Assembly (NCBI GenBank): GCA_051294375.1 | Contig: CM119265.1 | Coordinates: forward strand, 25,947,057-26,011,056 | Source: Paraspadella gotoi | Lineage: Eukaryota; Chaetognatha | Direction of reading: 5' to 3' | DNA length: 64,000 nucleotides | Notes under the pieces: model-generated | What the model was told of the DNA's origin: nothing | Database searches by the model: none | What the model saw: only the letters and a program-made list of their open reading frames with translations | Part shown: piece after piece, positions 40,347 to 48,400 of the stretch | How the letters are laid out: each line of letters starts with the position of its first letter | Position numbering within the stretch: position 1 is the stretch's first letter | Program-made: the position numbers and the translations under genes

Positions 40347-42778
40347 AAGAGAGAGAGATTACAGAACAATACAACGTCGAACAATAAATACAAAAGGAAC
40401 AAAAGAGAAACAAAATCAACCGACGTTCACGCTACTTATTGTGAGACTCACCCGACCACCCCTCTTCACTCACCCACCCCTTCACCTTAGATCACCAATC
40501 TTTTTCACCCTTACCTCCCCCCTTCCCCCCTCACTCTCTCACATCCATCCGTGCGCCGAAACTCCTCCGTTGGCGGACAGGGAGCGCCCCCGTTTCGCGG
40601 CCGGATGTAGACGACGCGCGTGCGACGTTGGACGCTCGTTAGCCCGTCGGGCACGCCCCAAGCCCCCCAGGGGCTGTAGACGCATCCGAAAGATCTAAAA
40701 TGGGAAGGATGTTACAGGGAGAAAGGGTTTTCAACGGATTATCGAATATTTTACTGTAGCTCTGTTTCACTAATAAGATAATCTTTGTGCAGAATAATGA
40801 TGTGTCATAAACATTAAACAGTGTAAGAAAACATTTAGCTGGGGCCTGTCTCGATCTATATTGAGTTCATCATCGAGAAAAAGTAGAATCGTAAAAGTAA
40901 ATAAAAAAATAAATAAATAAATAAATAAATAAATTTAAACCTTGCCTGTTTATCGTGGGCAGATTAAACCACGAGTTAACCTTCGGCAGAAAATTTAAAA
41001 TCGTCACGAGAAAAGCAAGAAGGATGACGCGCGAAACCGAGACTCGTCGCGCCCTCCAGCGGCTAAATGGAAAATTACGAAAGAACAAGTTTGAGCAAAC
41101 AGTTTGATCTGCACGCGGGCATTTAGCGGTAAGAAGCGAATCAGATGATAAGTTATGATTAATCTTGGAATTTATTTTTTGATTTAAGACAAATTACCGT
41201 CAATGTTTATTATTCATAATTTTTTGGAGTCTGATCTGCTTATCAGAAGATTCCGACTCTATAATTCTTTGTCGGTCCGTCGGTCCCACCCCTAAATCTT
41301 GTCGGTAAATAATTTTTAGCATATTAGAACATCATATTATGCTATATTAAGAAAAAAAAATAAAAAACGATGTCCGTCCGTCCGTTCGTCCGTTCGTCTG
41401 TCTGACGGTCCGTCCCCCCTTAGCAACTAACTCAAATTACTCGTGATTGGATGAATGGATTGGAATGAAATTTTGTGTGTGGTTAGGAAAGTGTATGATT
41501 GAGCTGGATATAAGGTTTCGATGGAATCGTGCGGGTGGAAATGAGTTTAAATGGAAAAAAACATAAGTCACTTTTATTTGAATCTTTTTAATAATTTTAA
41601 TCCATAATTAATCGATTTATTCATTATTAGATGGATAGAATGGGATTAAATTTTGTGTGTGGGTAGGAAAGTAATTAGCATTAGTAATTCATTAATAATA
41701 GCAATGGCAATACATTAGTATTTAGTATTGAGTAATTAGCGTTCAAATATCAGGGGAGAAGAACGGACAGACATACAGACAGACAGACAGACGGACGGAC
41801 GGATAATTTATCATAATTTGATGTTTAAAGATGATGTAAGTGATTTACCGACATGATTGTGGGGCGGACCGATGGACCGACCAAGTGAATTGTAGAGCCG
41901 GAATCTGCTGTAAGCATAACCGGCTGAAAACAAACGGTTATTCCAGGGACTTAAGACAAATAATCAAAGAAAAGTAAAAACGTACTTCGTCGGGAAGTGT
42001 AATGTTTGGAGAGCTCAATGTTAAATAGATTTATGTTTCAACTACGTAAATACAAATAACGTTGCCCCTTCATTTTTTTTAAACAAAAAAGTAAACTTAT
42101 AATAGGTCAGGTAAAAAATAGGAAAAAACATCGAAAATGAGTGACAATTAGTTAAACTTTAAGACGTATAAAATATTGAAAAAATACGTAATGGAAAAAA
42201 GACAAAATTAAAAGAGTGTGGAGTGAATGTACAGTTTAAACTTCCGATTTAATTTATGTCATGTTGTTTTCTGAAGAATTACAAACAAATTTGGTTTTAA
42301 TCTTTAAGGTTTCTACGTGGTATTCGTTATTTCCTTTTTGATTAAAAAAACCAAGTTTAAGATAACTTCCTCAAAACTTTTAAGAATATTTAAACAGTGA
42401 ACAATTAACCGGAAAATGTTGTTCCGCCTCCGGAAGAGGGCGGGAAGAAAAGTGACGCAAATCTGACATTAAACAAAAGACTAAATGAAAGTGAAGTTTT
42501 AGTTTGAACATTAAACAGACTAAATTAAATACGAAAAAAAAAATTGAGAGAGAGTTGACTCACCCTTTGGTTTGATCATCGAATTCACAAAGAAGGAATG
42601 AGAGACATTCGTGGCTTTTAGTGTCATGGCTTTCGGAGCGACTTTTGGAGCGGCTTTTAAAGCTGCTTCTTTTATGGCAGAATTTAGCGTCAGGATTAAC
42701 TTTTTGGGCTTTTGTTTTGATTTCGAGTGGATTCCCAACTCTTGTGGGCGTCATTGACGAAGATTTTATATATTTCAT
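14645..42778 (-). CDS. TSR-vWA domain protein, MIDAS split by a 23-kb intron (9 exons, first tentative)
   Basis: Probably an extracellular adhesion or matrix protein. Minus-strand exons: 42564-42778 (tentative), 40946-41062, 40543-40694, 39385-39519, 16197-16366, 15669-15774, 15278-15349, 14999-15138, 14645-14740. All phases join, giving 400 residues. Exon 2 encodes a hydrophobic signal or anchor segment (VILLAFLVTILNFL) and ends in a GC donor (AACAG|GCAAGG). Exon 3 is a thrombospondin type 1 repeat: CVYSPWGAWG, QRRTR and NGGAPCP. Exon 4 ends RDILFLVDMS-G and exon 5 continues GSLTEDQF, rebuilding the DMSGS MIDAS. Next come VALVTFDHRV, the MIDAS Thr in GATCTGDAL, the MIDAS Asp in VLVLTDGLSN, VFGLLIGSYT and HIFSLQ. 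The protein ends LVVNELRT. The last TSR cysteine is not obvious. Exon 1 adds 71 residues without a clear domain and may be wrong. A complete Ig-domain gene lies in intron 4, which also spans gaps, so long-range order depends on scaffolding. Confidence 0.78.
16367..19866. other. AT-rich intronic stretch, no exon seen
   Basis: This is the 3'-proximal part of the large TSR-vWA intron up to the nested Ig gene. It is very AT-rich. It holds a hairpin at about 17120-17240 (GAACATGTTTCGACTC... with inverted ends) related to the foldback repeats elsewhere, and a TIR element at 19110-19455. No coding signal is visible. Confidence 0.5.
19110..19455. mobile_element. TIR element filled with degenerate telomere-like repeats
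   Basis: TTTTCCCAGAAAGCCCTATTT (19109-19129) and AAATAGGGCGCTCTGGGAAAA (19434-19454) are imperfect inverted copies. Between them lie about 240 bases of degenerate TTAGG/TTAGGG-like units (GGTTTAGGGTTAGGGTTC and similar). There is no coding frame. It is probably a non-autonomous element whose body derives from, or resembles, telomeric repeat. Confidence 0.6.
19867..22488 (-). CDS. single Ig-domain type I membrane protein, nested gene (5 exons)
   Basis: Minus-strand exons: 22453-22488, 21929-22087, 21567-21758, 21222-21332, 19867-20028; phases close to 219 residues. The ATG at 22488 starts MRRRAPPSPFHE, followed by a signal-peptide core (ARIAAILIVAILTATTSGG). One Ig-like domain has strand B FQLDC, strand C ATITWQKE and the F strand IHEGSYVCEG; extra cysteines (YACG, MRCF, LQICN) suggest further disulfides. 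Then come one membrane helix (IVPSGVFLFGLLFSVFSAM) and a short basic tail ending GGGW. The donor after exon 4 is a weak GTGATT; it is chosen because it keeps phase and a normal Ig G strand (GDVVVLTQPT). An upstream GTGATG donor would shift frame and lose the helix. The whole gene lies in the TSR-vWA intron, same strand. Function unknown; no close relative recognised. Confidence 0.7.
20351..21022. mobile_element. foldback repeat, copy B
   Basis: Second copy of the element at 5583-6236. It has the same opening (TTTACATTCGCCGACCGGGAT), CCCTAA-rich tract (20504-20578), TTCGGACATGTTTCGGCT core and closing GAGACTCGACGCTAGAGGG...GGTACCTAAAG. The hammerhead-like core is damaged: the segment between CTGAT and GCCGAAAC is shortened. 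It lies in intron 4 of the nested Ig gene. Confidence 0.7.
22140..22300 (+). repeat. degenerate telomere-like tract
   Basis: Irregular TTAGG, TTAGGG and GGTTA units in intron 1 of the Ig gene. It resembles the tracts near 5699-5745, 19140-19375, 20504-20578 and 37325-37380, but no flanking inverted repeat was found. Confidence 0.55.
24318..24779. other. assembly gap
   Basis: A run of 462 N. Frames spanning it are meaningless. Confidence 0.99.
25077..25361. other. assembly gap bordered by (AG)n
   Basis: A run of 285 N whose right edge is directly an (AG)n tract, suggesting the assembler stopped in the microsatellite. Confidence 0.99.
25500..25890. repeat. dispersed repeat, partial copy
   Basis: ATTCCGACTCTATAATTCACATTGTCGGTC (about 25525-25555) and GATCGTGGGCAGATCCGACAT (about 25877) match landmarks of the elements at 41216-41920 and 46440-47120. 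The sequence between is simple ATTA/TCAA-rich. Confidence 0.5.
26172..26196. other. assembly gap
   Basis: A run of 25 N. Confidence 0.99.
26347..26440 (+). repeat. (GA)n microsatellite
   Basis: An interrupted GA tract of about 94 bases. It produces long Ser/Leu or Glu/Arg frames that are not genes. Confidence 0.95.
29642..29797 (-). other. possible terminal exon, product unknown
   Basis: A GC-rich patch in an AT-rich region, with a good minus-strand acceptor (CTCCTTTCTATCAG|GTG). The phase-0 frame gives 51 residues (starts VLVHLTRERFNLD, ends DVGFWSE-stop). A second frame, AGPPDEREIQSRHRYSYF..., and a plus-strand frame are also open, so frame and even strand are uncertain. It could belong with the patch at 32166-32796. 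No family recognised. Confidence 0.25.
29798..32165. other. AT-rich intronic stretch, nothing resolved
   Basis: Contains ATT-rich microsatellite sequence near 29888-29940 and AT-rich unique sequence. No exon, RNA gene or clear repeat was identified. Confidence 0.4.
32166..32796 (-). other. GC-rich block, probable exon of unknown gene
   Basis: About 630 bases of GC-rich sequence stand out sharply from the AT-rich surroundings. On the minus strand the edges have a plausible acceptor (CCTTCTCTACCGATTAAG|GCC) and donor (TTCAA|GTGAGT). No single minus frame is open throughout. One reads RCSFPSLIGPLDRPNFQLQF towards the donor, another opens at the acceptor. A plus-strand frame (REIVDPDAQNVSVSLWRPED...) is also open for about 160 codons. 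Strand and product are undecided. Confidence 0.3.
34583..34795 (+). repeat. degenerate minisatellite (GATGGCATCAAAGATGG units)
   Basis: Units of roughly 30 bases such as GTGATGGCATCAAAGATGGC and GTGATGTCATCAAAGATAGC recur about six times with divergence. On the minus strand this gives a repeated ITYAIFDDIT-like frame, which I regard as an artefact. Confidence 0.6.
35611..36234. other. assembly gap bordered by (AG)n
   Basis: A run of 624 N; the right edge is (AG)n. Confidence 0.99.
37781..38564. other. assembly gap
   Basis: A run of 784 N in AT-rich intronic sequence. Confidence 0.99.
39347..39356. other. short assembly gap
   Basis: A run of 10 N, 29 bases beyond the donor of TSR-vWA exon 4, inside the intron. 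Exactly 10 N is often a scaffolding placeholder, so the true distance here is unknown. Confidence 0.99.
39534..39662 (+). repeat. 24-bp tandem repeat at a splice acceptor
   Basis: Five to six units of GAATGTAAGAATGAAAGGAGAAAT. On the minus strand the array reads as a pyrimidine-rich tract directly before the acceptor of TSR-vWA exon 4 (39519). Confidence 0.9.
39957..40072 (+). repeat. (CT)n microsatellite
   Basis: About 116 bases, nearly pure. It can pair with the (GA)n tract 125 bases downstream. Confidence 0.97.
40198..40358 (+). repeat. (GA)n microsatellite
   Basis: About 160 bases with AAG interruptions, in TSR-vWA intron 3. With the (CT)n tract at 39957 it forms an inverted pair. Confidence 0.97.
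41216..41920. repeat. dispersed repeat with internal duplication
   Basis: Begins GATCTGCTTATCAGAAGATTCCGACTC, has a (GTCC)n-like patch (41370-41415), two copies of GGATTGGAATGAAATTTTGTGTGTGG-like sequence, and ends with a GACCGAC-rich inverted counterpart of the start. The same order recurs at 46440-47120 with two to three internal copies. There is no coding frame. Confidence 0.6.
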
Positions 42779-43078
42779 ATTTTAGAAGGGGAAATTTTTT
42801 TTGTTGTTGACAATTTCTCGTATTTTTTAATAAAAATCTAAAAAAATTGTTTTAATCAAAATTTCGATGAAATTAGTATTTTTAGTCTTTTTAATTCGAT
42901 TTGTAATGAGAAGCTGAAGAGAAAAATATCGTCAGTTAAATGCGTTTTCCTATTTTATTTCTAATGCGACGAAATACGTAAATGAGATTATTCCTTCATG
43001 CAAATGAATTTTTGGCGAAAAATCTATCACCGGGCGATTGTTAGCGGCGTCGAGAAAGAGAATAAGAGAGAGAGAGAT

Positions 43079-43111
<33 letters not shown>

Positions 43112-45118
43112 TTAATTTATCACAAATTCCAAAAATGAACCGGGGAGAGGGAGCAAGAGAGCAGAGAGCGAGAGGACAGACAAAGAAGTACCAAGATAAA
43201 AAAAACAAACAATGAGTGGACCTAAAACTTAAAAAAAAATATTCTAAAATCGAGAGATCATTTCACAACATCGCTCTAACGCAAATTGAAGAAAATAGCG
43301 AGAAAAAAAAAGAGAAAACATTAAACAAAAAAAAAGTTGAGGAAAAACAGAACAAAGTCGAGGGAGACCAAAAGGTAAGGACTAAGGTGAGTCTACGAAG
43401 GTAAGTTAGGCGGGACGAAGAGCGGAGGAAAAAGAACAAACGCTGAATAATCCAATAAAGAGGGGTTACTTAAAATATAAGCCAAAGAAGTGTCTAAGAA
43501 GATAACTATAAGAGAGGCTTTGGTAAAAATACAAAATAGTCGCATGGTCTTTTTATACAATTGAAACATTCTTTGAAACATTATACCACTTCATTAATAG
43601 CCAGATACTCTGGGAGTGAATAAACAAGACTGTGAGAGAGTCTTGATTGAAAGCTTGCAGGGACCTGCTATGTCATTATCTTGTAAGAGTGATGGAGGCC
43701 TTTAAGTTAAAGTTAAAGTTAAAGTTTAACCACCAAAGCCTGTCCAAAGTCAAGGGCAAGATAGCTTATTTATTAAATGAATGGATAATTTTTATATTGG
43801 TTGTACCAATTTCATGGAAGAAAGAATGAATGTATATATAAATAAACCAACACTTCCTTGGGAGAAAATAAAGGATAAAAATAATTAAAGATAAGTCACT
43901 CCAAAAATAGTAGTATATGGCGCGATAAAGCTTAACAGATGTGGTCTAATTAAAAATATTAATTTCTTCCTGAAGTATTCTCGTAATTATCTTGTAAGAG
44001 AGATGGAGGCCTTAAACCACCAAGATTAATGAATTAAAACGAAAAGGCACGAGTTTCCGCTTTCAAGAAAAAAAACCGGGACATTGTCTACTCAGCTGCC
44101 CGATGCCTTTTCAAAGGTAAAAAAAAAAAGAAGAAATCCAAAGAAAGAAACGCAAATGGAAATAAAAGAAAATGGAAAGAAAAAAAGAAAAAGAACGAGG
44201 GAACGCGGGAAAAAGAAAGAGAAAATGAAGAGGTAATGAAAAGAGGATAAACTCTAAAAGCGGGATTCTATCTTAGGGATTTTTGGCAGCGGGGAGGAGG
44301 GTAAGGAGGAGGAGGAGGAGGAGGGAGGAGGCTGGGGGAGGGATGTCGATTGCCAAAATGACAAAAGGAAGAACCAAGTTCGACAAAGAGACGTTTATAT
44401 ATGTTTAAAAAAAAAAAGTAGGATTATCTGTAAAGGGACGTTTGATGTTTTTTTTTTTGTTTTTTTTGTTTTTTATTTTGTTTTTTTTGTTTTTTTTTTT
44501 GAAGTCGATCCAAGCGACTTTGTCGTCGCCGGTTGTGAAATGTGATAAATCACTAATCAAGAAGATCATCGCTTCGATGTCTTTCGTTTTTTCTTTTAAC
44601 TTTTGTTTACAGGAGGTTTTTTAATCGAAGTTAATCTTTTTTTTTAATTAGCTACTTTATTTACCTACTTAGAATTTCAATATAAACGAAATAAATGGCG
44701 AAAATTTGAAATTTGAAATATGTTTTTAAATCTAATTGTTAAACAAGATTCGTTTTAGCGTATAATATTAATAAGGACAAAACGATGAAAACAAACGATA
44801 CTTCGAAAACTTTCTCAAGATCTTTTGTTTTATATTTAACTCAGCTAAAATCCGCTGTGAATGTACGGCGTCTTGAGCGACGAGAATAAACAAAAGACAC
44901 AAGAGAGTAAAAAATAGTAAAAATTCAAGAAAATAAAGTTAAGTTTATTATTTGATAATTCAAATGCGATGTGATTAGCCTAAGACGAAGCTTAACTCAG
45001 ATTACGAAGATATTCTTTAAGCATACTCTACTTCTATTCATTAGCGACATTATCATTGTGAACTTTATCTTTTTTTATTGTTCGTTTTTTTCTCAATTTT
45101 TTTTTCTTTCTTACAATT
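42779..45118. other. intergenic spacer between divergent TSR-vWA and YME1L-like genes
   Basis: AT-rich and purine-rich, with (GA)n at about 43065-43111, an inverted copy of the dispersed repeat at 43667-43825 (with AAAGTT triplication), a partial copy at 43986-44030 and a GGA-rich patch near 44290-44345. Promoters of the two divergent genes should lie at the ends. No exon is seen. Confidence 0.45.
43667..43825 (-). repeat. dispersed repeat, copy 2 (inverted)
   Basis: Reverse-complement match to 2105-2207 through AAGATAGCTTATTTATTAAATG and CCACCAAAGCCTGTCCAAAG, plus a flank TTATATTGGTTGTACCAA that also occurs in the ANP32 intron element (about 11855). Confidence 0.65.
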
Positions 45119-45368
45119 ATGTTGAGAAATGTATTGATTGTAGCGCCTCGGAAGTTGTTGCGAAATTCCCAGTGGATTCGGGGCGGAGACTGCGGTGTTG
45201 TCGGCGTGGGCAATCGGATCGGCGTCGGCGGCAGCAGCGGCGGCAGCAGCGTCGGCAGCGTCGGCAGCATCGGCGTCGGCCGAGGATTAAAATCGTCAAA
45301 AGGCAAAAGTAACGAGTCGATGGAGATGCCGACAAAGGCAACGTCACAATTGGCCGACATTTTGAAAA

Positions 45369-45449
<81 letters not shown>

Positions 45450-48400
45450 CGATCCATCTCACCCCTCACAATTTCAGATACGAAGATAATCCTGAAACTC
45501 AAGCCAAAGTGGAGAGAGCGTATTTGGAAGGCTACACCTCGAGATTGATGCAAGGATATCAGGAGGCGACGAAGAAGCCGGCGGGAAGAAGATGTCAGTG
45601 AAGCGTGAGACAACAATAGTTCAGACGAAAGACAACAGACAACAGCAAACACATCTAATAAAAGGAAAAACAACACACAACAGCAAAGATAACAGACAAC
45701 AGCAAACACATCTGATGAAGGCAAAAACAACACACAACAGCAAAGTCAACACACAACAGCAAAGATAACAGACAACAGCAAACACATCTGATAAAAGGAA
45801 AAAACAACACACAACAGCAAAAACAACACACAACAACAAAGATAACAGACAACAGCAAACACATCTGATAAAGACAACACAACACCCAACAGCAAAGAGA
45901 CAAAGACACAGCTGCTTCTTCTTCATCTGATTCCCCCCCCCCTCCTCCCTCTTTTCCCCCACACTCCCTCCAGTCCTCGAGTGGTTCCTCGGCTGCCTTT
46001 TCTTCATCTGGTTCCTCGATTTCGCCTTCGAAGTCGCGAAAGAAGTGAAGCGAATCAAAGATGATCAAGGCGGGAAGGATGGCGCCGCCGGATCGAACTC
46101 GGCGGATAACACGACGAAGGTAAGGGCTGGTAAGGCGCTGCTTTTGATAAGTTGATATGATTGATTTGATTCGATTTGATTGGATCGCGTTGGATTTATT
46201 GGATTTGACTCAATTCGATTAAATTTGATTTCATTGGGTTTTATATTATTTGATTTGATTTGGTTGGATTGATTTGTTTTGATTGGGTTGGATAATTGGA
46301 TTGATTGTGTTGGATTCAGTTAATTTGAATAGGTCGAATTGATTTTATTGACTTGAATTCGATTAGATTTTTGATTTGATTTGCTTTGGGTTGGATTGAG
46401 TTAATTTGATTGGATTTGACTTAATTTGATATAATTGACAGAATTAATTTTTAATCGGATCTGCTTATCAGCAGATCCCGACTCTATAATTCACTTTTGT
46501 CGGTCCTCAATCTTGTCGGACATTCACTTATATCATGTCAGAACATCGAATTATGATAAAATTGTTGTCTCTCCGTCTGTCTGTCTCTCTGTCTGTCTGT
46601 CTGTCCTGTCGTCAAAAAACACCAATTACTTGTGATTAGATGGATGAATTTGGAATGAAATTTTGTGTGTGGGTAGAGAGTGTGTGATTGAGCTGGATAT
46701 GAAGTTTCGATGGAATCGTTGAGTGAAAATCAGTTTAAATGGAAAAAACAAAAAATATATTTCACTATTTGAACACCAATTACTCATGTTTGGATGAGGC
46801 GATTGATCTGAAATTTTTTATGTGGGTAGGAAAGTGTGTGATTAAGCTGGAAATCAAGTTTCGATGGAATAGTTTGTGTGGAAATGAGTTTAAATGAAAA
46901 AAAACTAAAAAACCTGTTTTTTCTTTTTATATTAAATGTAAATGCAAGATGTATTCATTAATCATTTAATTATTCAGTTTAATTAATAAATTAGTCTATT
47001 AATTAATAATAATTAATTAATCAGTCAATTAAACAATCAAAAACAAATTTCGATCAAATCAATTAAAATTAATTACCGATAATCATCGTGGGCGGAGTCC
47101 GACATGTTTGCTCAAACTTGTTTTACTTACTTTCCATTCTTGAAATCTTTTCCTTCCTTCCTCGCTTCAAAATTTTATTCCTTCTTTTCCTTTCCTCCTT
47201 CCTCTTTTCTTCCTCCTTTCCTCCTCCACCCCTCCTTTCCTTCCAAAGCCCAAGAACGACGAATTCCGCGGGGCCGGATCAAACATCTTCCATGAAAGTA
47301 GATCTCGACAATAAAGAAAGCGAATCCAGAGACATCAAAGTCAGATTCGCCGACGTCAGAGGTCAATGACAGAAACAGCGAGAGTCCGGGAAGAACCTTG
47401 GCTTCCTTCGCATTTTAGAGCTCCGAAAACGCGTGATTTCAAAGATAAAAACTTTTCCAGTAACGCTTTTCTTTTTCTAAGCTTACTTTTCTATAACGTC
47501 CCGTCCCGACGGATAGACAAATAGAAAAGTAGATAATCTAGATAATCTTAATAATCTTGAATAATCTTAATCATTTTTTTTATAATCAAAACGTCTCAGT
47601 ACCAGAGGATGAATCCTCAGAATGCCCCCCCAATCCAACCCCCCTTCCTGCTTCCCCCCTCTCCGATCCTCCCCCCCGCCAAAGGTGTCGACGAAGGCGA
47701 AGGAAGAGCTCGAGTTTCATCGTCGACTCCTCCGCGATCCCGAGAGGTTCTCCCGTTTGGGCGGAACTCTTCCGAAGGGGTGCTTGCTCATCGAAATCCT
47801 GGGGTCGGGAAGACTCTCTGGCCAGAGCCGTTTGCAGGTGAAAAAAAAAAATCGGGAGAAGAGGGGGGGGCTTTATTTAGGGGGGGGTAGTGGTTTATTT
47901 CTTTCACGTCGCTTGTTTTGCGTTGCCTTTTCTTTCCCAAATCCAAGGCGAGGCGGGCGTTCCTTTTTTCCACGCCTCCGGTTCAGAGTTTGACGAAGTC
48001 TACGTGGGCATGGGCGCACGGCGCATGCGCCAACTATTCGCGGCGGCGAAGGCGAATCAACCCTGCGTCCTTTTTATAGACGAGATCGATTCTTGCGGCG
48101 CCAAAAGAATATGTAGGATTGTGGTGGGCGACATTGATGAAGTCTGTTGATCATTTGTTTAATCTGAAGGAGGTCATTGGTAGGAATATTATTATCATTA
48201 TTTGTCCAATAAAATTAATTAGTCTAACAACTCCGTCTATTGGCTGGAACTATAATAGTGAATCTACACAACCCCAGCCTCCCAGATGCACCCTTTCGCC
48301 AATCACACCGTCAACCAGATGCTGACAGAGATGGACGGCTTCACCAAAAACTCGGGGGTCATCGTCTTGGGCGCCACCAACCGGAAGGAGAATCTGGACG

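Noticed and set aside
39926-40698. plus/minus Ser-Leu and Arg-Glu frames
   Set aside because: Translations of CT/GA microsatellites. The only coding part accepted is the minus-strand TSR exon 40543-40694.
41370-41415. possible CRISPR-like or regulatory array of GTCCGTCC units
   Set aside because: Simple tandem microsatellite inside a dispersed repeat in a eukaryotic genome.
45621-46068. Cys/Val/Leu-rich minus-strand frames suggesting membrane helices
   Set aside because: They translate the ACAACAGC minisatellite in the protease intron, antisense to a supported exon.
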